DNA from: Limnohabitans sp. Rim8
GTDB lineage: Bacteria; Pseudomonadota; Gammaproteobacteria; Burkholderiales; Burkholderiaceae_C
Direction of reading: 5' to 3'
Length of the DNA: 64,000 nt
Assembly: GCF_945901735.1 (NCBI RefSeq)
Contig: NZ_CAMDLM010000013.1
Span: forward strand, 1 to 64,000
Shown: positions 53,334 through 62,211 of the stretch, one piece after another
Position numbering within the stretch: the stretch's first letter is position 1
Layout of the letters: each line of letters opens with the position of its first letter
The notes under the pieces: generated by a model
Seen by the model: only the letters and a program-made list of their open reading frames with translations
The model's database searches: none
Told to the model about the DNA's origin: nothing
Translations under genes and position numbers: made by a program

Positions 53334-54101
53334 ATGTTGAACGATCTGAAAGACAAAGTGGTTCTGATCACTGGCTCAAGCACGGGCATCGGTGCCGCCG
53401 CCGCCGTGGCCTTTGGCAAACTGGGTGCCCGCGTGGCAGTGCACTACAACAGCAGCCAAGGGCCTGCCGAAGAAGTCCTGGGCCGCGTCAAGGCCACGGG
53501 CGCGCAGGCTATTTTGCTCAAAGGCGATGTGCTCGAGTCGGCGCAATGCCAACGGCTCGTGGATGAAACCGTCAAGGCTTTTGGCCGCATCGACATTCTG
53601 ATCAACAACGCGGGCGCTTTGGTCCAACGGGTCCCGATTGAAGAGATCACCGATGAATTGTTTGACACCGTGGTGTACCTGAACGTGCGCTCGGCGATGA
53701 TGTGCACGGCTGCTGCAGTAAAGGCCATGCGCCAGCAAGGCCAAGGCGGTGTGGTGATCAACGTGACCTCGGTGGCGGCCCGTCACGGTGGCGGCGCAGG
53801 CGCCTCGCTGTATGCAGGCTCCAAGGGATTCGTCTCCACCATGACTCGGGGGCTGGCCAAGGAACTGGTCAAGGACAACATCCGCGTCAATGCTGTGGCA
53901 CCGGGCGTCATCACCACCCCATTTCACGAGCGTTTTTCAACCCCGCAAATGCTCGAAGGCTTCAGGGCCACGATTCCCATGAACCGACTGGGAACAGCCG
54001 AGGAGTGTGCGGGTGCTTTTGTGTACTTGGCCTCGGAACAGATGTCGGGCTACGTGACCGGCCAGATCATCGAGGTCAACGGCGGACAGTACATGCCCTG
54101 A
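53334..54101 (+). CDS. SDR family oxidoreductase (FabG-like)
   Basis: A 255-residue short-chain dehydrogenase. VVLITGSSTGIGAAAAVAFGKLGARVAV is the cofactor-binding site, ILINNAGALVQ the second motif, VTSVAARHGGG the serine and SLYAGSKGFVSTMTRGLAKEL the YxxxK pair; the end GQIIEVNGGQYMP is typical. AGGAG precedes the ATG at 53334. It is convergent with the TauD-type dioxygenase (4 bases apart) and may serve the adjacent TRAP locus. Confidence 0.92.
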   Translation: MLNDLKDKVVLITGSSTGIGAAAAVAFGKLGARVAVHYNSSQGPAEEVLGRVKATGAQAILLKGDVLESAQCQRLVDETVKAFGRIDILINNAGALVQRVPIEEITDELFDTVVYLNVRSAMMCTAAAVKAMRQQGQGGVVINVTSVAARHGGGAGASLYAGSKGFVSTMTRGLAKELVKDNIRVNAVAPGVITTPFHERFSTPQMLEGFRATIPMNRLGTAEECAGAFVYLASEQMSGYVTGQIIEVNGGQYMP

Positions 54102-54104
54102 TGC

Positions 54105-54953
54105 TCAATGCCCTTGGGGGTTGAGCACGGTCACGCGCCACAAGGTGCGTGGCCGGGTCAGGTCGATCAAGGGCGCGCTGTGCAAGAGCAAAGCGTTGTC
54201 CCAGACAATGACATCACCGTTGTCGTAATTGTTGGTGTAGCAGTATTTGTCCTGCGTGGCATGTGCCGCCAATTCGCGCAACAAATCCAAAGCCTCGTCA
54301 TCGGGCATGCCCTCAATCCCAAACGAGCTGCCGCTCACCGCGTACAGCGCGGGCTGCCCGGTGAAAGGGTGTGGCCTGACCAGCGGGTGACGCACCCAGC
54401 TGACCCTTTGGGCTTGCTCGGCGTTGAGCACAGACGCCACACTCCGGGACTGTTTGTCCAGGTTGTCGCGGTTGCCATAGTGGTGCTTGACCACCAAGCC
54501 TTTGATTTTTTCTTTCATGACCGAGGGCAAGTCGGCATAAGCCTTGGCCTGGTTGGCAAAGGTGGTGCCATTGGGCGCGGGCGGCACGTCTTGGGCATGC
54601 AAGATGGTGCAGCGTGCCACATCGTCCAGATAAGAATAATCGGTGTGGAAATAAGTGCCCGCATCCACCAGCCCCGTGGGCTTGCCGTCCTTGAACACAT
54701 TCGAGAGGATCAGGATGTTGGCCTCTTGCGGGTGATGAAAAGTGTCAATGACATGGGGCGACGGCCTGCCCCACTGCTTGGCAAATGTGACCATCTCGGC
54801 TGGCGTCAACGACTGGTTTTTCAGCACGATGAAGCCGTGCCGGTGCAAGGCGTCGGCCAACCACTGACTTTGATGGGCGTCCAGGGGCTCAGACACATCC
54901 AGCCCGTCGATGCGGGCTCCCAAAACATCACTCAACAGTGTCAACAAAGGCAT
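54105..54953 (-). CDS. TauD/TfdA family dioxygenase
   Basis: A 282-residue Fe(II)/2-oxoglutarate-dependent dioxygenase. The metal triad is HTD in GTYFHTDYSYLDD and the distal histidine in NALLLHSAPLID; the 2-oxoglutarate arginine is in RTLWRVTVLN. Family members hydroxylate taurine, herbicides or other carboxylates. The gene lies 14 bases past the TRAP large permease stop on the same strand, so it likely acts on the imported compound. Start at 54953. Confidence 0.92.
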   Translation of the reverse strand: MPLLTLLSDVLGARIDGLDVSEPLDAHQSQWLADALHRHGFIVLKNQSLTPAEMVTFAKQWGRPSPHVIDTFHHPQEANILILSNVFKDGKPTGLVDAGTYFHTDYSYLDDVARCTILHAQDVPPAPNGTTFANQAKAYADLPSVMKEKIKGLVVKHHYGNRDNLDKQSRSVASVLNAEQAQRVSWVRHPLVRPHPFTGQPALYAVSGSSFGIEGMPDDEALDLLRELAAHATQDKYCYTNNYDNGDVIVWDNALLLHSAPLIDLTRPRTLWRVTVLNPQGH

Positions 54954-54967
54954 GGCATTGGCTTTTA

Positions 54968-56287
54968 TCAGTTGATCATTTCGGGGGAAAAGATCCGAGG
55001 AAGAAACAAAGCAATTTCAGGAAAGACGATCACCGCAAACAACACCACCAGCATCGGCACCACCATGATCATGGTGTCCTTCAAGGCATACCTGAGCGGC
55101 ACTTTGGCCACCGCACAACAAATCATGAGGCACATGCCATACGGTGGCGTGACCAAGCCAAAGGCCAAAGACAAAATGCCAATGATGGCAAAGTGCACAG
55201 GGTGCATGTCCACCGATTGGGCCAAAGGTTGCAAGGTGGTGCCCACGATGATGATGGCGGGAATCGCATCCAGAAAACAACCCACAATCAGGAAGGCCAC
55301 CGCAATGAAAATGCCGACGCCAATCACGTCCATGCCCCAAGCTTGGACATTGGTCAGCAAGGCTTTGGGAATTTGGTAGTAAGCCAACAGCCAGCCAAAA
55401 ACCGAGGCTGTGCCCACACAGAACAATGCCACGGCCGACAATTTTCCAGTGTCCAACACAGCAGCCATGAACTGCTTGAAACCCATTTCGCGGTAAAACA
55501 ACAAGGACAGCACCGCGGCATACAACACCGCCGCCGCTGCCGACTCGGTCGCCGTGAACCAGCCCATCAAAATACCCCCCACGATGATCACCGGGGTGAG
55601 CAAGGCTGGAATGGCGACAAGCGTTGATTTGACAATTTCAGCGAAGTTGGCGCGCGGGTAGACCGGGTAATTGCGCTTGACCGAATAGGCGTGCACGGTG
55701 GCCATTTGGGCCAAGCACAACAGCACGCCCGGCACAATGCCCGCCAAATACATCGCACCGATCGAAGTGGAGATCACGCCCCCCCAGACCACCATGAGAA
55801 TGGACGGCGGAATGATCACCGCCAGCACAGACGAGACCGCTGTGACGGCGATCGAAAACGACAAGTCATACCCTTCCTTGACCTGTGCCTCGATGAACAA
55901 TTTGCCTTGCCCGGCCGCATCAGCGCTGGCAGAACCCGAGATGCCTGCAAAAAACACCGACAGCAGCACATTGATCTGTGCCAACCCTCCCGGGAAGTGA
56001 CCCACCAACGCCCTGGACAAACGCATCATGCGCACAGTGATGCCGCCGCCGTTCATCAAATTTGCCGTCAAGAGGAAAAACGGCACCGCCAACAAAATGA
56101 AGGAGTTGTAGGTTTTGAAAGTCTCATTGAACAAGACCATCGGTGACAGCCGAGGCTCCAGCAAAAGGACTGGCAAAGAAGCCAAGCCCAAGGCAAAGGC
56201 CACCGGCACCCGAATCGCCAAAAGCAAAAAGAAACCTCCGAAGAGGACCATAGCGGCCATTCCTGGCGAAAACAATGCTGAGGTCAA
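54968..56287 (-). CDS. dctM: TRAP transporter large permease DctM
   Basis: A 439-residue large membrane subunit. FLLLAIRVPVAFALGLASLPVLL, the FFAGISGSASADAAGQGKLFIEAQVKEGYD segment, AVIIPPSILMVVWGGVI and FGLVTPPYGMCLMICCAVAKVPLRYAL are family features. It overlaps dctQ by four bases (ATGA, 56284-56287). Its sequence differs clearly from the DctM at 18.9 kb, so the two TRAP systems are not duplicates. Confidence 0.94.
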   Translation of the reverse strand: MTSALFSPGMAAMVLFGGFFLLLAIRVPVAFALGLASLPVLLLEPRLSPMVLFNETFKTYNSFILLAVPFFLLTANLMNGGGITVRMMRLSRALVGHFPGGLAQINVLLSVFFAGISGSASADAAGQGKLFIEAQVKEGYDLSFSIAVTAVSSVLAVIIPPSILMVVWGGVISTSIGAMYLAGIVPGVLLCLAQMATVHAYSVKRNYPVYPRANFAEIVKSTLVAIPALLTPVIIVGGILMGWFTATESAAAAVLYAAVLSLLFYREMGFKQFMAAVLDTGKLSAVALFCVGTASVFGWLLAYYQIPKALLTNVQAWGMDVIGVGIFIAVAFLIVGCFLDAIPAIIIVGTTLQPLAQSVDMHPVHFAIIGILSLAFGLVTPPYGMCLMICCAVAKVPLRYALKDTMIMVVPMLVVLFAVIVFPEIALFLPRIFSPEMIN

Positions 56288-56775
56288 ACGACTGACTCCT
56301 GGTTCACGCTTTCATCGCCCTCAGACTTGCTGAACATGTGGTGCAACAAAAAAACCATCCATAAGAAGCCAGAAATCGGCCAAGCAATAAAAATCCACCA
56401 CATCGGCATATCGGCCAACTCGGATGTCTGGTTCCAGCCAAATTTGGTGAACTCAATGCCCCAGTAGAAAATCACACCGGAGAAAATCAGCATGAAAAGC
56501 TGACACAAGCGGAGCAAGATCCGATCGGCCTTGGCTGACAATTTAGGCAAAAAATCCACATCAAAGTGCATTTTTTCTCGCACACCCAAAGTGGCACCCA
56601 ACATGATGAGCCAGACAAAGAAAAAGCGGCTCATTTCCTCGGTCCACATGTACCTGGGAATGACATCGGTGTATCTGGAAAAAATTTGCAAACTGACCGG
56701 CACCAACAACAGCAACACCACGAGGATCAAAAGAAACGACAGAAAACTGTCAATCAAGTGCAGCAATTTGTTCAT
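56284..56775 (-). CDS. dctQ: TRAP transporter small permease DctQ
   Basis: A 163-residue four-helix small subunit. VSLQIFSRYTDVIPRYMWTEEMSRFFFVWLIMLGATLGVREKMHFDVDFLP is the conserved core, with a later WWIFIAWPISGFLWMVFLLHH helix. The start at 56775 (MNKLLHLIDSF) is preferred over the upstream open frame, which is antisense-like. It follows dctP after 67 bases. Confidence 0.92.
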   Translation of the reverse strand: MNKLLHLIDSFLSFLLILVVLLLLVPVSLQIFSRYTDVIPRYMWTEEMSRFFFVWLIMLGATLGVREKMHFDVDFLPKLSAKADRILLRLCQLFMLIFSGVIFYWGIEFTKFGWNQTSELADMPMWWIFIAWPISGFLWMVFLLHHMFSKSEGDESVNQESVV

Positions 56776-56842
56776 GGGAAAATTCTGGGGAGCACGGTCA
56801 AACACGAGGCGGCAGCCGCATGGCCGCCGCCAGGGATGCACA

Positions 56843-57832
56843 TCACTTCATTGAGTTGATCTTGGCGTAGATGGCGTCAGCACCCACCTCTTTGGCGTAA
56901 GCGGCCATGACCGGGTCCACCAGCTTTTGCATTTCGGCGCGTTGTGCGAAAGGCACCTGCTTGAGTTTGCCTTCCTTGGCGTACTTGTCGAGCTTGGCCT
57001 GGTCTTCAGACGACTCGATCTGACGACCAAATGCACCTGCCTCCTTGCCCGCCTTCACGATCGCTGCTTGCAGGTCTGCAGGCAGTTTTTTCAGCGTCTT
57101 GACTGAGAAGCACAGGGGGCGAATGGTGATGGCATGGCGCGTCATCAGGATGTTGGGGGCCACTTCAAAAAACTTCATGGCTTCCACACCAGCGGCTTCG
57201 TTTTCACCCGCATTGATCACGCCATTTTGGATGGCGTTGTACACCTCGTTGTATGCGATGACCGTGGGGGTCATGCCCACCGCGCCAAAGGTGCGGCTCC
57301 AGATGGGTGCACCTTGCACGCGTACTTTGAGGTTTTTCAAGTCAGCCAGATTACCGGCTGTTTTGTTCGAGAAGATGTTGCGCACACCGCCGCCGGCATA
57401 ACCGATCAATTTGACTTCGGCTTTTTGCTCCACTTCGTCTGCAATCGGCTTGAGGATGTCTTGGTCCAACACCTTGTTCCAGTGGTTCAGGTCACTGAAC
57501 AAAAACGGCGCATCAATGAAGGGCGCCGCTTTGGAGAAGGTGGACATGTGGGCTGGCGAGACAATCGCAAAGTCCACCGCCTTGCCCTGATTCATGTAGG
57601 CAAAGTAGTCTTTTTCCAAACCCAGTTCGCTGTTTTTGTGCAAAACAAAGTTAACAGGTTTGCCATAGTATTTTTTGACCAACTCTTCGAACTTGACCAT
57701 GGTTTTGGTGAAAGCATGGTCATCGCCAAACTGTGAAGCGCCGTGCAGTGTGATCGCCGCTTGTTGCGCATGCGCGCTCAAGGCCATGATCGAAGAGAGC
57801 ACCAGGCCCAGCAAAGGTTTCAAAACTTTCAT
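56843..57832 (-). CDS. dctP: TRAP transporter solute-binding protein DctP
   Basis: A 329-residue periplasmic binding protein with signal peptide PLLGLVLSSIMALSAHAQQA. Typical elements: KLIGYAGGGVRNIFSNKTAGNLADLKNLKVRVQGAPIWSRTFGAVGMTPTVIAYNEVYNAIQNGVINAGENEAAG, with the ligand arginine in KVRVQG. It is the first gene of dctPQM plus the dioxygenase, read left; the dehydrogenase gene at 58.1 kb diverges. The ligand may be a sugar acid or hydroxycarboxylate. Confidence 0.93.
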   Translation of the reverse strand: MKVLKPLLGLVLSSIMALSAHAQQAAITLHGASQFGDDHAFTKTMVKFEELVKKYYGKPVNFVLHKNSELGLEKDYFAYMNQGKAVDFAIVSPAHMSTFSKAAPFIDAPFLFSDLNHWNKVLDQDILKPIADEVEQKAEVKLIGYAGGGVRNIFSNKTAGNLADLKNLKVRVQGAPIWSRTFGAVGMTPTVIAYNEVYNAIQNGVINAGENEAAGVEAMKFFEVAPNILMTRHAITIRPLCFSVKTLKKLPADLQAAIVKAGKEAGAFGRQIESSEDQAKLDKYAKEGKLKQVPFAQRAEMQKLVDPVMAAYAKEVGADAIYAKINSMK

Positions 57833-58094
57833 CTCTATGTCTCCTGTATTGATCGGAACAACAACTTGAATGTGTTGCTCATTTCACTTTAGGCCAAAGC
57901 ACCTTGAACAGCCTTGGGGAAAACCATGAGTGATCTGCTCAGCTGTCTCCAACGTGTCCTCTAGCGCTGGTCCCTGCACGGCCAGAAGTGATAACTTGAA
58001 GCCCACTTAGCGCACGGGCGTGTTGGCCTTTGCGTGCGCCACCCGGGATACACCTGGGGTGGGTATTTTTTGATTCATCACACGAAAGAAATGC

Positions 58095-58991
58095 ATGAAA
58101 CACATCGGTTTTATAGGGGCCTCGGGTTTGATGGGCCACGGCATCGCCAAAAATTTGCTGGCCAAAGGTTTTCAGGTTTCCCTGACCGCACATTCACGGC
58201 GCGAGCCTTTGCAAGACCTGTTGGCCGCAGGCGCCCAACTGGTAGAGCGCCATGCCGATCTGACGGCCTGTGACGCGGTCATCATTTGCGTGACCGGCTC
58301 GCCTCAGGTCGAGGCCGCTTTGGAAGGCCACACCGGTTTGTTGAGCCAAGCCCGTGCGGGCTTGGTGGTCATCGACGCGTCCACCAGCGAGCCCGATTCC
58401 ACGCGACGCCTGGCAGCCCGCTGCCAGGCCGCGGGCATGACCCTGGTCGATGCCCCGTTGGCGCGCACCCCCGTGGAGGCCGAAGCCGGCAAACTCAACA
58501 CCATGGTCGGCGCGTCGCCCGAAGTCTTTGCCCGCCTAGAACCGGTGTTCAAGGCCTATTGCGAAAATATTTTCCACGTCGGTGAGATGGGCGCAGCCCA
58601 TGTCATCAAGTTGCTGAACAACTTTCTGGGCCAAGCCATCACCACAGCGGCAGCCGAAGCCTTTGCCGTGGGCGCCAAGGCGGGCATCGATGTGGGGCAA
58701 CTGGTGCGCGTGGTGTCGGCCGGCGCGGTCAACTCAGGCTTGTTTCAGGCCATGGCCAAAACACTGGATGGCGACTACACCGGCCTGAAGTTCGAGCTGA
58801 ACAACGCGTCGAAAGACTTGCGGTACTACGTGCACCTGACCGAAAGCGTGAAAGCACCCTCATTGGTCGGCACCAGCGTGCACCAGAGTCTGGTGACGGC
58901 TTGCGCCTTGGGCTATGGACAGGAGCTGGTGCCTTCACTGGTCAAAGCCCAAGCGCAAATCAACCAGGTCAAGATTGGCTCGGGCCGCTGA
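58095..58991 (+). CDS. NAD(P)-dependent oxidoreductase, 3-hydroxyisobutyrate dehydrogenase family
   Basis: A 298-residue beta-hydroxyacid dehydrogenase. The Rossmann start is KHIGFIGASGLMGHGIAKNLLAKGF, substrate motif MTLVDAPLARTPVEAEAGKLNTMVG replaces the usual DAPVSGG, and the catalytic lysine is in HVIKLLNNFLGQA. Candidates are 3-hydroxyisobutyrate, tartronate semialdehyde or sulfolactaldehyde-type substrates. It is read away from the TRAP unit and its stop overlaps the Gfo/Idh/MocA start (TGATG). Confidence 0.9.
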   Translation: MKHIGFIGASGLMGHGIAKNLLAKGFQVSLTAHSRREPLQDLLAAGAQLVERHADLTACDAVIICVTGSPQVEAALEGHTGLLSQARAGLVVIDASTSEPDSTRRLAARCQAAGMTLVDAPLARTPVEAEAGKLNTMVGASPEVFARLEPVFKAYCENIFHVGEMGAAHVIKLLNNFLGQAITTAAAEAFAVGAKAGIDVGQLVRVVSAGAVNSGLFQAMAKTLDGDYTGLKFELNNASKDLRYYVHLTESVKAPSLVGTSVHQSLVTACALGYGQELVPSLVKAQAQINQVKIGSGR

Positions 58992-60004
58992 TGAGTGCGC
59001 GCCTGGGCATGGCCTTGGTGGGCTTGGGTGCAGCCACCCAGCCCCACCTGCGCAGCCTACAAGACCTGAGCGAGCGCATTGACCTGCGCTATGCCGTCAC
59101 GCGCCAGCCTCACCCTGACCGCATTCGGCCATACATCGGCCCTGTGCGCTTGGTCAGCAGCTTGGACAAGGCCCTGGCCGACCCCCAGGTTCAGGCGGTG
59201 ATGGTCGCCACACCCCCCTCGACCCATCTGGAGATTTGCCAGCGTTGCTTTGCCGCAGGCAAACATGTCTTGCTCGAAAAGCCGCTCGAGCTCAATTTAG
59301 AGCGGTCAGAGCAACTGGCCGCGCTGGCCCGGCAAAGCGGACTGCACTTAGGGGTGGTGTTGCAACACCGGTTCCGTCCCGCATCACTGACCCTTCAGGA
59401 GTTGCTGGACACAGGACGCCTGGGTAAAGTCCAGGCCGCATCGGTGCGTGTGCCGTGGTGGCGTTCCCAAGCCTATTACAACGAACTGGGCCGGGGCACG
59501 TTGGCACGCGACGGCGGCGGTGTGTTGCTGACCCAAGCGATCCACACCCTGAACCTGTTTCAGGCGCTGGTGGGGGTGAAATCGGTCACGGCTTCGGTGG
59601 TGCGGCAAACCCGTTTGCACCAGATGGAAACCGAAGACCACGTCAGCGCGCTGTTGGTCTTGGGCAATGGTGCACCCGGTGACCTGATGGCCACCACCGC
59701 CATGTATCCGGGCTTCCCGGAAACGATCGAGGTGATTGGCACTTTGGGCAGCGCAAGGCTCAGTGGCGCCGATCTGCAGGTGAACTTTTTGCAAGGTGAA
59801 CCCTTGACCGTGCGCAGCGAAGGGGGCACCGGCAGCGGCGCCAACATGATGGATTTTTCACACCAACCGCACCGCGAGCTGTTGACCGATTTCATCGACG
59901 CGATCGAACAAAACCGAGCACCTCGGGTCACCGGTGAGGATGCCCTGAAAACCCACCTGCTGATCGACGAACTGCTGCGCAAGGGGCAGGCGTCCGCCGG
60001 CTGA
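58991..60004 (+). CDS. Gfo/Idh/MocA family oxidoreductase
   Basis: A 337-residue NAD(P)-dependent sugar-type dehydrogenase. The Rossmann fold begins LGMALVGLGAATQPHLRSL, the EKP motif is KHVLLEKPLELNLERSEQL, and the catalytic His region is GGGVLLTQAIHTLNLFQ. The family acts on inositols, glucose-fructose, N-acetyl amino sugars and other polyols. Coupled to the upstream dehydrogenase by a one-base overlap; convergent with senA (4 bases between stops). Confidence 0.9.
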   Translation: MSARLGMALVGLGAATQPHLRSLQDLSERIDLRYAVTRQPHPDRIRPYIGPVRLVSSLDKALADPQVQAVMVATPPSTHLEICQRCFAAGKHVLLEKPLELNLERSEQLAALARQSGLHLGVVLQHRFRPASLTLQELLDTGRLGKVQAASVRVPWWRSQAYYNELGRGTLARDGGGVLLTQAIHTLNLFQALVGVKSVTASVVRQTRLHQMETEDHVSALLVLGNGAPGDLMATTAMYPGFPETIEVIGTLGSARLSGADLQVNFLQGEPLTVRSEGGTGSGANMMDFSHQPHRELLTDFIDAIEQNRAPRVTGEDALKTHLLIDELLRKGQASAG

Positions 60005-60008
60005 AACC

Positions 60009-61217
60009 TCAAAGCTTGACCGAGCGGAAGCCTGCAAAGATGTCGCGCCGCTCGGGCACAAAGAAGTTGCGGTAGCGCACATCCACGACATGCGCCGAGG
60101 TGGCGGCGCAAGCCCCGCGCAGCACGCGGTGGCCGTGCCACCAAGGCTCTGAATAATCGCGGTAGGGATGGGCCACAAAACCGGGGTAAGGCGAGAAGTC
60201 GCTGGCGGTCCATTCCCACACCTGGCCCCAAGCAAAGTCGGGCGAGTGCGCCGCACACGCCCATTCGGCTTCAGTAGGCAAACGCCTGCCTGCCCACTCG
60301 CACCAAGCCTGGGCATCGGCAGCGTTGACATGCACCACGGGCGCGTTCAGATCCATGGGCTGCCACTGGCCCAGGCGCCGCACTTGCCAATCGCCTAGCG
60401 CGCCACGCACATGTGGCGGGAGAGCATGGCCCGTGGCCTGCAAGAAGGGCAGGTACTGCGACCAGGTCACGGCCATCGCGTCGATCTCAAAAGCGGCCAG
60501 CCTCACCGGGTGGGCCTGGCATTCGTTGTCAAAGGCAAAACCGGGCCCGCTGTGGCCCAAGGTACAAACTTGGGCGGGGATGTGCAAAGCGTTTGTTGAG
60601 GCAGGACCCATGCCCGCCTGCACGTGCCCCACGTACAAGGCTTCGGGCAAAGCCAGGCCCAGGTCTTGCGCCATGTACACCGCAGCTTCGTTGTGCATGG
60701 CCTCGTGCTGCACGACCAAACGCCAAAAGTAAAGCGCCTCGTCCGTGGACTCGGACACGGCCCGCAAATGGGCCAGGCTGTGCACCAGTACATCGGCCAG
60801 GTAGCGCTGGGTGTGCTGCAAGTCGGGCAGCGGCAGCGACCAGCGGCTGTCGTGCGCCACCTCGCTGGAGTTGTACAGCGCATCGGCACGGGGCATGCGT
60901 GAAGGCCCAAAGCCATCGCCCCAGGAGGCACTGCGGATGCCTTCGCCGCGCTGTCGGTTGCGCACCGTCCACCATTCCTGAAACCAGGCGATATGCCCCC
61001 ACTCCCACAGGGGCGGGTTCATGCCGGGCCGGGGTGGCACGGCCAGATCGGGCAGCGCCGCTTGCCAGGCCTGCATCAAACCCAGCGTACGCTGGCGCGT
61101 GTCGCTCAGGGCTTGGGCCAAGGTCTCGGCGTTGGCCGTGCGCCAGGGGTTGGTCACGGGTCCATACAAGCGGTGGGGATTCGACTGCCTGGGGGGGGCT
61201 GGGGGACTGCGGCTCAT
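60009..61217 (-). CDS. senA: Selenoneine synthase SenA (EgtB-like iron enzyme)
   Basis: A 402-residue EgtB/SUMF-type non-haem iron enzyme. The DinB-like N-domain supplies the iron ligands: His in WEWGHIAWFQEWW (H75) and the HX3HXE motif QHEAMHNEAA (H171, H175, E177). The C-terminal formylglycine-generating-enzyme-like domain follows: DAQAWCEWAGRRLPTEAEWACAA, QVWEWTASDFSPYPGF, VLRGACAATSAHV and RRDIFAGFRSV. In the selenoneine pathway SenA oxidatively joins a selenosugar to hercynine. The link to senB and a SelD gene, and absence of egtC and egtE, argues for SenA rather than EgtB. The start at 61217 overlaps the alternative senB start on the other strand; a GTG at residue 21 is a possible start too. 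Confidence 0.88.
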   Translation of the reverse strand: MSRSPPAPPRQSNPHRLYGPVTNPWRTANAETLAQALSDTRQRTLGLMQAWQAALPDLAVPPRPGMNPPLWEWGHIAWFQEWWTVRNRQRGEGIRSASWGDGFGPSRMPRADALYNSSEVAHDSRWSLPLPDLQHTQRYLADVLVHSLAHLRAVSESTDEALYFWRLVVQHEAMHNEAAVYMAQDLGLALPEALYVGHVQAGMGPASTNALHIPAQVCTLGHSGPGFAFDNECQAHPVRLAAFEIDAMAVTWSQYLPFLQATGHALPPHVRGALGDWQVRRLGQWQPMDLNAPVVHVNAADAQAWCEWAGRRLPTEAEWACAAHSPDFAWGQVWEWTASDFSPYPGFVAHPYRDYSEPWWHGHRVLRGACAATSAHVVDVRYRNFFVPERRDIFAGFRSVKL

Positions 61218-61230
61218 GTATAAACTGCCC

Positions 61231-62211
61231 ATGCAAAAACTTCGTGTGGTCATTGTCAGCCCTGCCTTGGCCGACGCCAACAACGGCAACTGGCAAACGG
61301 CGCGCCGTTGGCAACAGCTGTTGTCTGCGCATTCTGCCCGCATCGTGCGGCAATGGCCCGACGCCGAGGCATTGACCTCGCCTGACGATGTGATGCTGGC
61401 CTTGCACGCGCGCCGCTCAGCCGACTCGGTGCAAGCCTGGCACAGCACGCACGGCCAGCGCGGCTTGGGCGTGGTGCTCACCGGCACCGACCTGTACCGC
61501 GACATCGGCCACGACCCCCTGGCCCAACAGTCTTTGACGCTGGCCCGTTCGCTGGTGGTGCTGCAAGAATGGGGGGTCAAGGCCTTGCCGCCCGCCCACC
61601 ACGCCAAGGCGCGGGTCATCTTTCAGTCCACCGGCACGCGCCAAACTTTGCCCAAGACCTCTCGCCATCTGCGCGCCCTGATGGTGGGCCATTTGCGCGA
61701 AGAAAAAGACCCGCTCACCCTGATGGCTGCTGCTCGCCTGTTGCCGCCAGACGCGGGCGTGTTCATCGACCACATTGGCGCTGCGCTCGACCCGGCGCTG
61801 GGCCAGGCCGCGCAAGACACGCAGGCGCAGTGCCCGCATTACCGCTGGCTGGGGGCTGTGCCCCACGCGCTAACCCTGCAGCGCATCCAGCGCGCCCACC
61901 TGCTGGTGCACTGCAGCCGCATGGAAGGCGGCGCACATGTGCTGATGGAGGCGATTTGCAGCGGCACCCCCGTGCTGGCCTCACGCATCGACGGCAATGT
62001 GGGCCTGTTGGGCGAGAATTACGCCGGCCTTTTTGAGCCGGGCGACGCCAAAGCTTTGGCCGATTTGCTGCGGGCGTGCCGATCACCACAAACCGGTCAT
62101 TCTCTGGTGGCACACTTGCAGCATCAGTGCGCTTTGCGTGCACCCTTGTTTGAACCGCAGGCCGAACGCGCCGCCTTGCACCGTTGGGTGCAAGACCTCT
62201 GGACCCTTTGA
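61231..62211 (+). CDS. senB: Selenosugar synthase SenB (GT-B glycosyltransferase-like)
   Basis: A 326-residue GT-B-fold protein of the family that neighbours senA. KLRVVIVSPALADANNGNWQTARRWQQLL begins the N-domain, the hinge is RALMVGHLREEKDPLTLMAAARLLPPDAG, and the donor-binding segment SRMEGGAHVLMEAICSGTPVLASRIDGNVGLLGENYAGLFEPGDAKALADLL has the E-x7-E of retaining transferases. SenB uses selenophosphate and a UDP-sugar to make a 1-seleno-sugar. Start at 61231 (MQKLRV) or 61216. It is coupled to the selD-like gene: TGA at 62209-62211 is immediately followed by its ATG. Confidence 0.87.
   Translation: MQKLRVVIVSPALADANNGNWQTARRWQQLLSAHSARIVRQWPDAEALTSPDDVMLALHARRSADSVQAWHSTHGQRGLGVVLTGTDLYRDIGHDPLAQQSLTLARSLVVLQEWGVKALPPAHHAKARVIFQSTGTRQTLPKTSRHLRALMVGHLREEKDPLTLMAAARLLPPDAGVFIDHIGAALDPALGQAAQDTQAQCPHYRWLGAVPHALTLQRIQRAHLLVHCSRMEGGAHVLMEAICSGTPVLASRIDGNVGLLGENYAGLFEPGDAKALADLLRACRSPQTGHSLVAHLQHQCALRAPLFEPQAERAALHRWVQDLWTL

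Noticed and set aside
57833..58094. Possible gene or RNA in the 260-base gap between dctP and the dehydrogenase
   Set aside because: No frame, hairpin or promoter pair beyond background was found; it probably just holds two divergent promoters.
60009..61217. Annotating this gene as ergothioneine EgtB
   Set aside because: Same fold and iron site, but egtC/egtE are absent and it is linked to senB and a SelD-type gene, so SenA is preferred. Not fully excluded.
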